Shown here: piece after piece, positions 1-8,663 of the stretch
How the letters are laid out: each line of letters starts with the position of its first letter
How positions within the stretch are numbered: position 1 is the first letter of the stretch
NCBI RefSeq assembly: GCF_003001815.1
Contig: NZ_PVMZ01000034.1
Coordinates: forward strand, 1-64,000
Direction of reading: 5' to 3'
DNA length: 64,000 nt
Source of the DNA: Actinoplanes italicus
GTDB taxonomy: Bacteria > Actinomycetota > Actinomycetes > Mycobacteriales > Micromonosporaceae
The notes under the pieces: generated by a model
Databases searched by the model: none
What the model saw: the letters and a program-made list of their open reading frames with translations, nothing else
Told to the model about the DNA's origin: nothing
Program-made: the position numbers and the translations under genes

Positions 1-600
1 CGGGTGAAACGGAACCTTAGACAGCTCCACCTCACCCGGAGGTCCTCGCCTATTTCAGGACTTCCGCAGCGTTACCAACGTCCGTGGCCAGTACATCTAG
101 AGAGCTTTCGCGGCCAGGATCTCCGGCACTCCGCCGGGCACGGACGGTCGTGCCGGGCCCGGCACGCGCGCCCTCATACCGCCCCGCTTCGCCACCCACC
201 CGCCGCCCGCGGGCACGCGCGACCCCGGACCGTCCAACGACCGCGACGGACGGGCTCCCGCATACCGCAGGACACACACCCGGACTGCACGTGTGCTCCC
301 GACGTCGCCGGCAACGACGACCCGATCCCACACAGCGAAGCCGTGGACGCCCACCGTCGCCACCGCGACGTCCGAGTCGCACGCAGCAGCTCCGTGTGAC
401 GCCGCCGCAGCAGCACCGGCCCACCACAGCACCGGCCCACCGCAGCATCGGCCCACCACAGCACCGCTCTCCAAGCACCGCACCAGGCGGCACCCTTCAA
501 CTCAGCCGGAGAATCCCGCTCCCATCCTTTGCCAGCCGGATTCCGCGTCTGAGACGCGGCCGGCGGGCTCGCACCCTGATCGCGAAAGGTGCCGGGAGTC
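1..600. other. No supportable gene
   Basis: Several overlapping frames stay open on both strands here because of the GC bias, but their translations are low-complexity Pro/Arg/Thr/Ala-rich strings without domain-like character or a convincing ribosome binding site. I treat the stretch as non-coding or as the eroded end of something lying to the left. The only structure I see is the short tandem repeat at 411-466. Confidence 0.5.
411..466. repeat. 16-bp tandem repeat, about 3.5 copies
   Basis: A 16-bp unit (CAGCACCGGCCCACCA) is repeated head to tail at 411-426, 427-442 and 443-458, with a half copy at 459-466. Copies differ by one or two bases. It lies in the gene-free start of the window and is the kind of short repeat that arises by slippage. 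Confidence 0.8.
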
Positions 601-633
601 CCCCGTGGGCTGACCACAGTGGTCCGGCGAGCC

Positions 634-765
634 TCAGCCGAGGTTCGTCACGAACGTGACCATGACGTTCACCGCTTCCAGCGCCTGCGTGATGATCGCC
701 AGCACGACGACACAGGCCGCCAGCCGACGGCGCGTCCTGACCCACCGTCCATCCGTCTCTCTCAT
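634..765 (-). CDS. Small putative membrane peptide, 43 aa
   Basis: The frame begins with a basic stretch (MRETDGRWVRTRRR) and continues into one hydrophobic helix of about 18 residues (residues 15-32, LAACVVVLAIITQALEAV), a single-pass layout with positive-inside topology. It is divergent from the XRE regulator that starts 119 bp away. No strong ribosome binding site precedes the ATG. I do not recognise a family. It could be a chance ORF in GC-rich DNA; the clean TM organisation and divergent position argue mildly for a gene. Confidence 0.3.
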   Translation of the reverse strand: MRETDGRWVRTRRRLAACVVVLAIITQALEAVNVMVTFVTNLG

Positions 766-883
766 ACCCGGGAACAGTGCGGCCCGCCCGGGACGGATCC
801 GCGTCGGTGACGTACCGGTGCACGAATGGAACGCCGGGCCGCGTCGGTGAAATAGCGTGTGCTGACATCGGAGGGAGAATGCG

Positions 884-2047
884 ATGTCACGATCTGCCAG
901 CCCTGACCGCACCATCGGTGAACGGATCAGGGCACGCCGCCTGATGCGCGCCTGGACCGTCCGGCACGCCGCCGACCGGGCCGGCATCTCGCACGCCTCG
1001 TGGAGCCGCATCGAACGCGGGCTGCAGGCGGCCGACAACCGGTTCGTCCTGGCCAAGCTCGCCGCCGCGCTGGACTGCTCGGTCGTCGACCTGATCGGCA
1101 CGCCCATGCCGTCCGTGGACCGGCGGGCGGCCGAGGCCCAGGCCGGGGTCGCCGCCCTGCGGGGCGCCCTGGTCGAGATAGACCCGACGACCGAGTCCAC
1201 AGCGCCGCAACGCCCGGTCATCGAACTGGCGCGTGATCTGTCACTGATGCGGGACCTGCGCCACCAGTGTGAATACGACCGGGCGATGGCACTCGCCGCG
1301 CACCTCGTCAGAGACCTGTATGCGGCGTGCCACGGGCCGGAACGCGGAACGGCGCTGCGGATGCTCTGCGAGGCGACGTTCCTGGCCTCGTCGCTGCTGC
1401 GCTCGCTCGGTCATCCCGGCGAGGCCTGGCTCGGCGCGGAACGCTGCCGGGACCTCGCCGACGAGATCGGCGACCCGGTTCTGTCCGGCCTGGCCGCATT
1501 CGCCCGCGCCTGTGCCGCCATCAGTTGCGGTTCCTACCGGCGGGCGCTGGCCATCGCGGAACGGGCGGTCAGCGGCCCCCACCCGGGCTTGGAGGTCACC
1601 GGGGTACTGCACCTGGTGGGCGCGGTCGCCGCCCGCGACGACGCGTGGGCCGTGGAGGCGGCGGGCATCGCCCGCCGGACGGGCGAGACGACCACGCACG
1701 CGCTCTTCTTCGGACCGGCGAACGTCAGCCTCTGGCGATTCGGGATGATGATCGACGCCGGCGATCCCCGCGGCGCGCTGATTGTCGCCCCGCCGGCGGA
1801 CTCGAGTGTCGCCCGGGTGAAGTCCCGGCTGGTCTTCTTCCACGCGGACCTGGCCCGGGCACACGCGGGGCTGCGTTCCGACGAGGCGGCCCTCCGGCAT
1901 CTGCTCATCGCGGAACGGGTGGCTCCGCAGCATGTCCACTCCTCACCGCTGTTGCAGGAGACGACCCGGGCGCTGCTCAACCGCAGTCAGCCCCGAGCCG
2001 GCGCGGCGCTGCGGGGGCTCTGTGAGCGCATGCAGGTGACGCGCTGA
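884..2047 (+). CDS. XRE-family transcriptional regulator with helical C-terminal sensor domain
   Basis: A 387-aa DNA-binding regulator. Residues 11-68 form a Cro/CI-type helix-turn-helix (RRLMRAWTVRHAADRAGIS, then WSRIERG). The remaining 300 residues are Ala/Leu/Arg-rich paired helices like the TPR-type ligand domains of actinobacterial XRE regulators. A GGAGGGAG ribosome site sits 6 nt before the ATG, which fixes the start. The target is unknown; the divergent small membrane ORF is the nearest candidate. Acting as a transcription factor follows from the family; the ligand cannot be guessed. Confidence 0.88.
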   Translation: MSRSASPDRTIGERIRARRLMRAWTVRHAADRAGISHASWSRIERGLQAADNRFVLAKLAAALDCSVVDLIGTPMPSVDRRAAEAQAGVAALRGALVEIDPTTESTAPQRPVIELARDLSLMRDLRHQCEYDRAMALAAHLVRDLYAACHGPERGTALRMLCEATFLASSLLRSLGHPGEAWLGAERCRDLADEIGDPVLSGLAAFARACAAISCGSYRRALAIAERAVSGPHPGLEVTGVLHLVGAVAARDDAWAVEAAGIARRTGETTTHALFFGPANVSLWRFGMMIDAGDPRGALIVAPPADSSVARVKSRLVFFHADLARAHAGLRSDEAALRHLLIAERVAPQHVHSSPLLQETTRALLNRSQPRAGAALRGLCERMQVTR

Positions 2048-2107
2048 GCCGAGGTTCCCCCGCCGCCCGCCGCGACGGCGGGCAATCCCGGCGCGAAAGG
2101 GCCGTCG

Positions 2108-2581
2108 TCAGAGGCATCGGACCCATTCCAGGACGTTGTCGACGTCGGAGCGGGTCCAGCCGACGGCTGGGTCGACGGAGACCAGCAGGGTCGGCGCGGG
2201 GCGGGCCGCGGCCCAGCGCAGGCCTCTCGGCGTGTGGTTGTCGTCGATCCACGCGGCCGGGCGGTCCCCGGCCACCCGGTCGACGGCCGGGACCTTCAGT
2301 TCCGGCTCGAACGGCACCGTCGGGAACCTGACCACCGGCAGCGGGTCGACGCCGAGCAGCGGCAGGAACAGCTCGTTGGCGTAGTCACCCCAGCCGGTCG
2401 CCCACCACAGTTCGCCGGCTGCGGCCAGTTCACGGATCCAGCCGGCGTGCGCCGGGCAGTAACGCTGCGGATCCTCGCCCTCGAAGCACACATGCTCCAG
2501 GTAGCCGTCGGGACAGGCCGCGGCCGCGAACGGGTTCAGCACACCGTCGAGATCGAGCAACAGAATCGGTGCCTTGCTCAT
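2108..2581 (-). CDS. HAD-superfamily hydrolase (HAD_SAK-like)
   Basis: A 157-aa single-domain protein. The N terminus carries the HAD nucleophile motif (LLLDLDGVLNP, catalytic Asp about residue 10 and acid/base Asp two later), WATGWGDYAN gives the motif II Thr, and AAWIDDNH supplies the metal-binding acidic pair near the C terminus. The compact size matches the small HAD domains related to those in 'Swiss army knife' RNA-repair proteins, so a phosphatase on a small phosphorylated substrate is likely. It stands alone, 60 bp beyond the convergent XRE gene. The substrate is unknown. Confidence 0.75.
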   Translation of the reverse strand: MSKAPILLLDLDGVLNPFAAAACPDGYLEHVCFEGEDPQRYCPAHAGWIRELAAAGELWWATGWGDYANELFLPLLGVDPLPVVRFPTVPFEPELKVPAVDRVAGDRPAAWIDDNHTPRGLRWAAARPAPTLLVSVDPAVGWTRSDVDNVLEWVRCL

Positions 2582-2654
2582 GTTCCCACCCTACGAACGG
2601 CACCCCGCCCGCGCTGCCCCGACATCACGCGTCGTGTGCCGAGGACCGGGTCGG

Positions 2655-3473
2655 TCACCGGACGAGGTCGGCGGGCACCGGGAGGTCTCCGGAGGCGTAC
2701 AGGGCGGCGAGGGCCGCCGGGTCGTCGGCGGCGCAGGTGGCGGCGATCGTGTCGATCAGCTCGTCGTAGTCGGGACCGGTCTCGTGGCGGTAGGAGGCGC
2801 CCATGCGACCCCACTCGTCCCACGGCAGGGTCTCGATCTTCTGCAGGGCGGCGAGGTCCCGGACGGCGTTGCCGCGGATCTCGGCGGGGCCGAAATTCTC
2901 GGTGCCGTAGACGCCGAACCTCGACGCGTCGATCGTTCCGCGACGGTAGGCGGCCCAGGCCTCGCCTCCGGTGAGGAATTCGCCGACGGCCAGGTCGTCG
3001 GGCTGTTTCACCAGGGTGCCGCCGAGGATCTCGGTGTCGACGCGCACCCAGCGGCCGTCGCGGCGGTACTCGGTGATCCAGTGGTCGAGACCCTGACCGG
3101 GCTGGAAGTAGGTGGCGAACCCGCACCGGGTGCGGGCCTCGATCCCCCGGTGACGCATCAGGGCGCAGCTGAGCACCGCGAAGTGCCGGCAGGTGCCGAC
3201 CACCCGCTGCTCGGGGCCGCGTGGCACGGTCAGCGGGGCCGCGTCGATCGCGAGCAGGGCGGTGATGATGTCGGCGGCGGCCCGTAGCTGGTTCGAGGCG
3301 AACCGGTGCTCGGGAAGTTCGAGTTTCCCGGCGTCGCCCGGCTGGATGACCAGGTCGTGCACGGCCCGGCAGATCGCGACCGGATCGGGCGGCAGGTCGG
3401 CGAGCGCCGGCTCGTGGCGCGAGCCGATCGTGGTGAGCGGACCCGGCGTGGCGTAGTCGATCGTCTCCGTCAT
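2655..3473 (-). CDS. Transglutaminase-like superfamily protein
   Basis: A 272-aa cytosolic protein. The papain-like triad can be read in order: Cys in GTCRHFAVLS, His in GLDHWITEY, and Asp in RWVRVDTE. That is the transglutaminase-core arrangement also used by bacterial cysteine proteases and peptide N-glycanase-like enzymes. The frame stays open further upstream, but that part is Arg/Pro noise; the ATG at 3473 (MTETIDYATP) begins the protein-like sequence. No signal peptide is seen. The substrate is unknown. Confidence 0.75.
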   Translation of the reverse strand: MTETIDYATPGPLTTIGSRHEPALADLPPDPVAICRAVHDLVIQPGDAGKLELPEHRFASNQLRAAADIITALLAIDAAPLTVPRGPEQRVVGTCRHFAVLSCALMRHRGIEARTRCGFATYFQPGQGLDHWITEYRRDGRWVRVDTEILGGTLVKQPDDLAVGEFLTGGEAWAAYRRGTIDASRFGVYGTENFGPAEIRGNAVRDLAALQKIETLPWDEWGRMGASYRHETGPDYDELIDTIAATCAADDPAALAALYASGDLPVPADLVR

Positions 3474-3603
3474 GCCGGGAATCGTAGGATTTTCAGTGCC
3501 CAATAACCATGCGCGTGAGCCGCCTTGGGGCCGCACGCACCGCGGACGTCGCGGTGTAGTCAGGGACCGCGTGGATTCGGCGGGACCCGGAGGGCGTACG
3601 AAA

Positions 3604-4710
3604 TCATGGCTTGATGGGGTTGGAGAGGTCGGTGACGATCCGATCGATCTCGGCCAGTGCGTAGGCGGCCAGGCCCCGCTGTGCCGTCTCGGCGGCCGGG
3701 TCGGTCTCCTCGAGGTCACCGAGCACGACCACGTTCTCGTCGTTGAGGGTGTTGGCGGGCCCGGTGAAGTTGAAGCTCCCGGCGATCACCAGGCGCTCGT
3801 CGATGATCATGAGCTTGTGGTGGACCTTGCGGACGCCGTTGCCGGGAGTGTTCTCGTAGAGCTCGGCCCCTGCCGCCAGCAGCCGTCCGGTGGCCGCCCA
3901 CTTCTGCGAGCCCTGGCCGCGGTCGAGCACGCCGCGGATCGGCATGTCGGCCTTGAGCAGCCATTCCATCGTGTCGTCGATGCCGGAACTCTGGGCGAAC
4001 GTGAACATGGCGAAGTCGACACGTTCGCGGGCCTTCAGCATCTGCTTCATGATCTCCATCTCCGGCCCGTGGTAGGGCGCGAAGATCGGCTTGACCCGGA
4101 TCCGGCCGAGCCGGAACTCGGCGGGGCGCGGGTTGACGCGCTCCTGGAGGGCGCCGAACGTGCCGGAGCGCATCCGCTGAAACTCGGCGAGATAAAGAGC
4201 CGCTGCGGTACGGCCACGCAGGACCACCAGGTGGTTGAGGTTGTTGCCCCGCTGCTCCGGGTTGTCCGGCGGGTTGGTGCCGGTGTCGGTGCGGGTGAAG
4301 TTCGTCGACCCGGTCAGCACCGCGGCGCTGTCGGTCGCGGCGTCGCGGACGATGAACTTCTGGTGGAAGATCTTCGGGTTCAGGTCGGTGATCAGGTCGA
4401 CGCCGGAGCGCAGCAGAGCCGCGTGGATGACCCGGTTCGTCTCGTTGTCGCCGGCGGCCGCCCACGGGTCGCCGCGGGGCGGGTCCTCCCGCAGGTAGTC
4501 GCCCTCCAGGATGATCTGGATGCGGACCTTGCGCCGCTTGGCGGCCAGGACCGACTCGGCGATGCTGCGGGAGTCGAGTTCCTGCACGGCTATCAGCAGC
4601 GACTCGGTCGCGTCGTCGATGAAGTCACGGATCACGCGGTCGAGGTCGTCCGGGCCGCCCAGGATCGGCGGTCCGGTGTAGAACTCGACACTGCCCAGGT
4701 CGATGCCCAC
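3604..4710 (-). CDS. Phospholipase D-like domain protein
   Basis: A 368-aa protein with two HxK(x)4D motifs, HQKFIVRD (about residue 116) and HHKLMIID (about residue 295), each followed by the serine- or threonine-containing strand usual in the family (LTGSTNFT, IAGSFNFT). Two HKD motifs make one active site that hydrolyses phosphodiesters through a phosphohistidine. Substrates in the family include phospholipids and DNA ends (Nuc-type nucleases). No signal peptide is visible, so an intracellular nuclease-like or lipid role are both possible. It is monocistronic. Confidence 0.82.
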   Translation of the reverse strand: MGIDLGSVEFYTGPPILGGPDDLDRVIRDFIDDATESLLIAVQELDSRSIAESVLAAKRRKVRIQIILEGDYLREDPPRGDPWAAAGDNETNRVIHAALLRSGVDLITDLNPKIFHQKFIVRDAATDSAAVLTGSTNFTRTDTGTNPPDNPEQRGNNLNHLVVLRGRTAAALYLAEFQRMRSGTFGALQERVNPRPAEFRLGRIRVKPIFAPYHGPEMEIMKQMLKARERVDFAMFTFAQSSGIDDTMEWLLKADMPIRGVLDRGQGSQKWAATGRLLAAGAELYENTPGNGVRKVHHKLMIIDERLVIAGSFNFTGPANTLNDENVVVLGDLEETDPAAETAQRGLAAYALAEIDRIVTDLSNPIKP

Positions 4711-4811
4711 GACGCCAGTCTCGGCCGCCGGCGGCGGCCGGGCCTCGGATGATCGGACTGTCCCTTAGGGCGAGATTGACGCGGTGACCGTCATCGACGG
4801 AGGTGTCCGCC

Positions 4812-4862
4812 GTGGACCGGCTCGTCCTGGACCACCTGCGAGCCGTGCGCCCGCTCGCCTAG
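4812..4862 (+). other. 16-codon ORF with a strong ribosome site (leader-peptide candidate)
   Basis: A GTG-initiated frame of 16 codons (VDRLVLDHLRAVRPLA) is preceded by GGAGGTGTCCGCC, a near-ideal Shine-Dalgarno, and ends in TAG 11 nt before the ATG of the next gene. It may be a leader peptide coupled to that gene or the remains of a longer one. The next gene has only a weak ribosome site of its own, which is compatible with coupling. Confidence 0.25.
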
Positions 4863-4873
4863 GATCCGAAATC

Positions 4874-5338
4874 ATGATCGATGCGGATGCCATTCTCGAC
4901 GGTACGGACTGGGCCGAGCTCGGCCACGCGTACGGCTCGGCCGAGGACGTCCCGGAGCGGCTGCGGGCGCTGCTCAGCGAGGACGAGGGCCAGATCGCCG
5001 AGGTGTGGGACGACCTGGCCAACGCGCTGACCCACCAGGAGTCGGTCTATCCGGCCACGGCTCCGGCCGCGCTGTTCGTGGCCGCGATCCTGACCGACCC
5101 GCGGACCGATGTCCGGTTCCAGGGCCGCCCGCTGCGCGCCGAGCTGATCGACTGGCTGGAGATCGTGGCGGCGGGCGCGATCGAGGCCGGCGACGAGTTC
5201 GACGAGCCGGGCATCGCCGAGTGCACGGCGGTCATCCCGCAGCTGCGGGAGTCCGTGACCGCGCTGGCCGGTGATCCGGACGAGTCGATCCGGGAGTCGG
5301 CGGAGACGTTCCTGGAGACCACCGCGGACGAGGAGTGA
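4874..5338 (+). CDS. Hypothetical acidic helical protein (HEAT-like)
   Basis: A 154-aa acidic protein made of Ala/Leu/Glu-rich helices, with repeating features such as WDDLANALTHQESVYPATAP and IPQLRESVTALAGDPDESIR, reminiscent of HEAT/ARM repeat adaptors. No catalytic motif is visible. The ATG at 4874 was chosen because the frame upstream is Pro/Arg noise. It is convergent with the next minus-strand gene, 32 bp away. Function unknown. Confidence 0.7.
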   Translation: MIDADAILDGTDWAELGHAYGSAEDVPERLRALLSEDEGQIAEVWDDLANALTHQESVYPATAPAALFVAAILTDPRTDVRFQGRPLRAELIDWLEIVAAGAIEAGDEFDEPGIAECTAVIPQLRESVTALAGDPDESIRESAETFLETTADEE

Positions 5339-5370
5339 CCGTTTTCGAACTGGGCTCCTCGGGCTGGGAT

Positions 5371-5970
5371 CTACGCGGTCGCACCGCCCGGCGAGCGGGC
5401 CTGCTGAGGGTGCATGTCCTCGAAGCTGGTCACTACAGCCTCGGCAGCCTCGGCGGCCTGCTCCCACCCGGCCTCCGGCGCCTGTGCGGTCACGACGACG
5501 GTCCGGTCGCCGCGGTACGGGATCGTCCAGTGGCACTGCCACCACTGCTCGCCCTCGTGACGGTAGCCCAGCTCGACGGCCTCGGCCCCCTCACCGATCG
5601 TGCTCCGCCGCAGGACCGTCTGGCCGGGTGCCACCAGAGCGCCGGGGCCAGCCAGCCGCCCCCGCGGCACGGGCCCCTGCGTGAAGATCATCGAGGTGCC
5701 GGGGCCCAGTAGGTAGAACGGGGTGGCGTCGCTCTCGTCGCTCGGTGACTCCAGGACGAAGCCGGCCGGCCAGCGGGTGCGGAACACCGAGGTCTCGATC
5801 GTCCAGTACGGCAGCTCGGGGCCGTCCGCCACGTCGAAGACCTCACCGCCGTCGACCTCACGGCCCGGCTGAAGGACAGCGTGCAACGGTCCGGACGGGG
5901 TCCAGCGGGTGACCCGGATGTCGTCACCGTCGCGCTCGAACGCATACGGCCAGTGCGGCACGAGAACCAT
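5371..5970 (-). CDS. Hypothetical protein
   Basis: A 199-aa soluble protein with beta-strand character and many Trp/Phe residues (e.g. PYWTIETSVFRTRWPAGFVLE and EQWWQCHWTIPYRGDR). No signal peptide or known motif is recognised. The ATG at 5970 is preceded by only a weak ribosome site; a GTG at 6006 in the same frame would add 12 residues and is a real alternative. The gene is divergent from the acetyltransferase that begins at 6052. Confidence 0.6.
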   Translation of the reverse strand: MVLVPHWPYAFERDGDDIRVTRWTPSGPLHAVLQPGREVDGGEVFDVADGPELPYWTIETSVFRTRWPAGFVLESPSDESDATPFYLLGPGTSMIFTQGPVPRGRLAGPGALVAPGQTVLRRSTIGEGAEAVELGYRHEGEQWWQCHWTIPYRGDRTVVVTAQAPEAGWEQAAEAAEAVVTSFEDMHPQQARSPGGATA

Positions 5971-6051
5971 TCCGAACCCGGCCAGCCGGGCGAGCACATG
6001 TCCCACGGACGGCAGCGTAGTCGGCCTTGCTCCACCTGGAAGGCTGAGGGG

Positions 6052-6546
6052 ATGACGCACCGGATCATCGCGATGGCCGACGAGCACGCCCGGCAGGTTC
6101 TGGAGATCTACCGGCTCGGCATCGAGGGCGGCAACGCCACCTTCGAGACCGAGCCGCCCACCTGGGACCGGTTCACCGCCTCCCGGCTGCCCGGGCTGCG
6201 GTTCGTGGCCGTCGAGGACGACGGGACGGTGCTCGGCTGGGCCGCCTGCAGCCGCGTCTCCGACCGCTGCGTCTACGCCGGAGTCGTCGAGCACTCCGTC
6301 TACGTCCACCCGGACGCGCACGGCCGCGGACTCGGGCGGGCCCTGCTCCAGGCACTCATCACGGGCACCGAGAAGGCCGGGATCTGGACGATCCAGTCGG
6401 GGATCTTCCCGGAGAACACCGCGAGTCTCGCCCTGCACGCGGCCTGCGGATTCCGGGTCGTCGGCACCCGCGAGCGCGTCGGGAAGCACCACGGCGTCTG
6501 GCGCGACGTGGTGCTCCTCGAACGCCGCAGCCCCGAGATCAGCTGA
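6052..6546 (+). CDS. GNAT-family N-acetyltransferase (phosphinothricin acetyltransferase-like)
   Basis: A 164-aa single-domain acetyltransferase. The acetyl-CoA loop appears as HPDAHGRGLGRALL (residues about 86-99), preceded by the beta4 strand VEHSVYVH and followed by NTASLALHAACGFRVVG. The order and the final GKHHGVWRDVVLLERR are characteristic of the PAT/Bar/YwnH subgroup, which acetylates phosphinothricin, methionine sulfoximine or related amines. GAGGGG just upstream fixes the ATG. The last 8 bp overlap the end of the convergent membrane hydrolase locus. Confidence 0.85.
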   Translation: MTHRIIAMADEHARQVLEIYRLGIEGGNATFETEPPTWDRFTASRLPGLRFVAVEDDGTVLGWAACSRVSDRCVYAGVVEHSVYVHPDAHGRGLGRALLQALITGTEKAGIWTIQSGIFPENTASLALHAACGFRVVGTRERVGKHHGVWRDVVLLERRSPEIS

Positions 6547-7985
6547 CCAGCGGGAGCGTCACCGCCAGCGGCCACGCCACGACGACCCCGCCGGTCACGG
6601 CGATCAACCAGGTCGGCACGGCGAACCGGTTGAGGATCGCGCTCCACACCGTCTGCCAGAGCAGCAGCCCGATCAGCGGGAACAGCACCAGGATCACGAA
6701 ACCGTGGGTCAGCCCGGTGACGGCCGCGGCGGCCAGCACGGCCACGAACACCGCCGAGATCGCCAGCAGGTGCAGCGACACGCCACCGGTGAGGCGTTCG
6801 GCGGCGTACGCGAACAGGGCGAAGGCCGCCCACACGATCAGCAGGAGCCACCAGCGGGCGCCGACCGGCAGGGCGTGGGTCAGGCCCAGGTGCACCGGCA
6901 CGGCGATCGCGACCATCGCATAGGGCACGAGCACCAGCAGACGAAGGCGGCCGGGGCGCGGGGTCGAATCCTTCGAACGCCATCGGGCGTACGCGAGAAG
7001 CAGCGCCCCGATCACGGCCGCGTACCCGGCGACGTAACCGGCGATCGCCAGCGGCAGGTCGCTGGCGCAGGAACCGGGCCGCCACCGCCGCGGCCACGGC
7101 GACCGTGCCGACCGCCGCCAGCCCGACGACCGCGGGGATCAGGCGTGTGGTGCGCAGCCCGGACGGCGGCCACCGCCCCTCGGACGAGCCCGCCAGCAGG
7201 GCGACGAGCGGGTAGAACCCGATCAGGAACGCCAGCACCAGCAGGGCCGCGCCTACCAGCCGCCGTCCCGGGAACGGGATTCCGTCATCGCCGCGGGTTT
7301 GATCCAGCCACGCCACGGTCTCCCGGTGCGTCTCGGGCGCGTACAGGACGGTGATGTGCTCCACGCCCGGCACGGTGTGCACCGCCCGGTCGTCGCGCTG
7401 CGCGGCGGCGCCGGTCGCGGCCTCCTGGAAACCGGGGAACTCCAGGCCGCCGACGATGGTGAGCAGACGCGCGGGCCCGTCGGCTGTGGCCGCGGCGGCG
7501 TCGGGCAGGGAGATCGCCACGGTCGCCGTCACGTCCGGGTGCGCGGCCGCATAGCGGGTGACGGCCCCGGCGCCCATCGAGTGCCCGACGAGCGCGATCC
7601 GCGACGGGTCCACGTCCGGCAGCGACCGCAGGTGGGTCACCGCCGCGTCCAGGTCCCGTTGGAGGGCCGCGGTGGACTCCGCGGTGCCGGCGGCCTGGTC
7701 CGGCAGCGGCCGGGTGTTGGCGCCGTGGCCGGAGAAGTCGAGCAGCACGACCGCGTAGCCGCGCGCCGCCAGGGTGTCGCCGAACGGGGCCATCAGCCGC
7801 GCCGACCCGGAGAAACCGTGCGCCACGACGACACCCGGATGCGGGCCGCCCGACGGCGGGAGCACCACGTCCAGGGGCACGCCGGCCGCGGCGGTGTGTG
7901 AACGGCGCACGTCCGGACCGGCGCCGGCGAGCAGCCAGCCGCCACCGGCCGCGAGTACGAGCAGTAGCAGCAGGACACGTCTCAT
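6539..7985 (-). pseudogene. Alpha/beta hydrolase with C-terminal membrane domain, frameshifted
   Basis: The 5' part encodes a signal-anchor and an alpha/beta hydrolase with the oxyanion sequence HGFSGSA, nucleophile elbow GHSMGAG and a histidine in VPGVEHI. It then runs into transmembrane helices (GAALLVLAFLIGFYPLVALLA and further). Near 7067 the hydrophobic reading changes frame: before it the frame ends in VAARFL, and after it the next frame gives ASDLPLAIAGYVAGYAAVIGAL and several more helices to a TGA at 6539. One extra base would restore a single long protein. The start at 7985 has a GGGAG ribosome site. This may be a true pseudogene, a sequence error, or two separately translated parts (a GTG at 7015 could start the second). 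Confidence 0.7.
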
Positions 7986-8054
7986 GGGGGGCACTCCCTG
8001 CGGCTCGACTGCGGACGCCGATCGTACGGCCATGGTGAAGATAGTCTGATCTCC

Positions 8055-8663
8055 ATGCCGAACGCTGAGCTGGAGGAGCTGATCGTCGCCGATGCCGGAG
8101 AGCTGCGCGCGTGGCTGGCGGAGAACCACGCGACGTCGCCCGGCGTGTGGCTGGCCCTGACCAAGAAGGGCGGCACCGTCACCACGCTGACCTGGCGGCA
8201 GGCGGTCGACGAGGCCCTGTGCTTCGGCTGGATCGACGGGCAGGCCCGCAAACGTGACGAGGGCTCGTCCTGGATCCGGTACACCCCGCGCCGGGCCCGC
8301 AGCATCTGGTCCCAGCGCAACGTCGAGAACGTGGCCCGCCTGGAGGCCGGCGGCCTGATGCAGCCCACCGGCCGCGCCGCCGTGGACGCGGCGAAGGCCG
8401 ACGGGCGGTGGGCGGCCGCGTACGCCCCGCCGTCGGAGGCCGTGGTGCCCGACGACCTGCTGGCCGCGATCGCCGCCGAACCGGCCGCGCAGGCCATGTT
8501 CGACGTCCTCACCAAGGGCAATCGCTTCGCCCTGATCGGCCGCCTCAACATGGTGAAGCGGCCCGAGACCCGGGCCCGCAAGATCACTGAGTTCGTGGCG
8601 ATGCTGGCCCGGCACGAGACGCCGTACCCGCAGAAGGCGAGGCCCGCGACCGGGCCACAGTGA
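8055..8663 (+). CDS. YdeI/OmpD-associated family protein
   Basis: A 202-aa protein of the YdeI family. Recognisable features are the N-terminal LRAWLAENHATSPGVWLAL, the signature DEALCFGWIDGQ followed by basic residues and RYTPRRARSIWSQRN, and a helical C-terminal tail after NRFALIGRL. In enteric bacteria YdeI homologues are linked to resistance to antimicrobial peptides and to OmpD, but the biochemical role is unresolved. It is divergent from the hydrolase at 7985 (69 bp apart) and abuts the convergent lipase gene. Confidence 0.85.
   Translation: MPNAELEELIVADAGELRAWLAENHATSPGVWLALTKKGGTVTTLTWRQAVDEALCFGWIDGQARKRDEGSSWIRYTPRRARSIWSQRNVENVARLEAGGLMQPTGRAAVDAAKADGRWAAAYAPPSEAVVPDDLLAAIAAEPAAQAMFDVLTKGNRFALIGRLNMVKRPETRARKITEFVAMLARHETPYPQKARPATGPQ

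Noticed and set aside
92..118. TCTAGAGAGCT sequence near the start, similar to the stretch at 21998-22010
   Set aside because: Short, partly palindromic match of about 11 bp with no partner elements; expected by chance and without context to call it a regulatory site.
6300..8615. A 771-codon minus-strand reading frame
   Set aside because: It merges antisense noise from the acetyltransferase and YdeI genes with the hydrolase. Only the part between 7067 and 7985 is protein-like; the rest is shadow.
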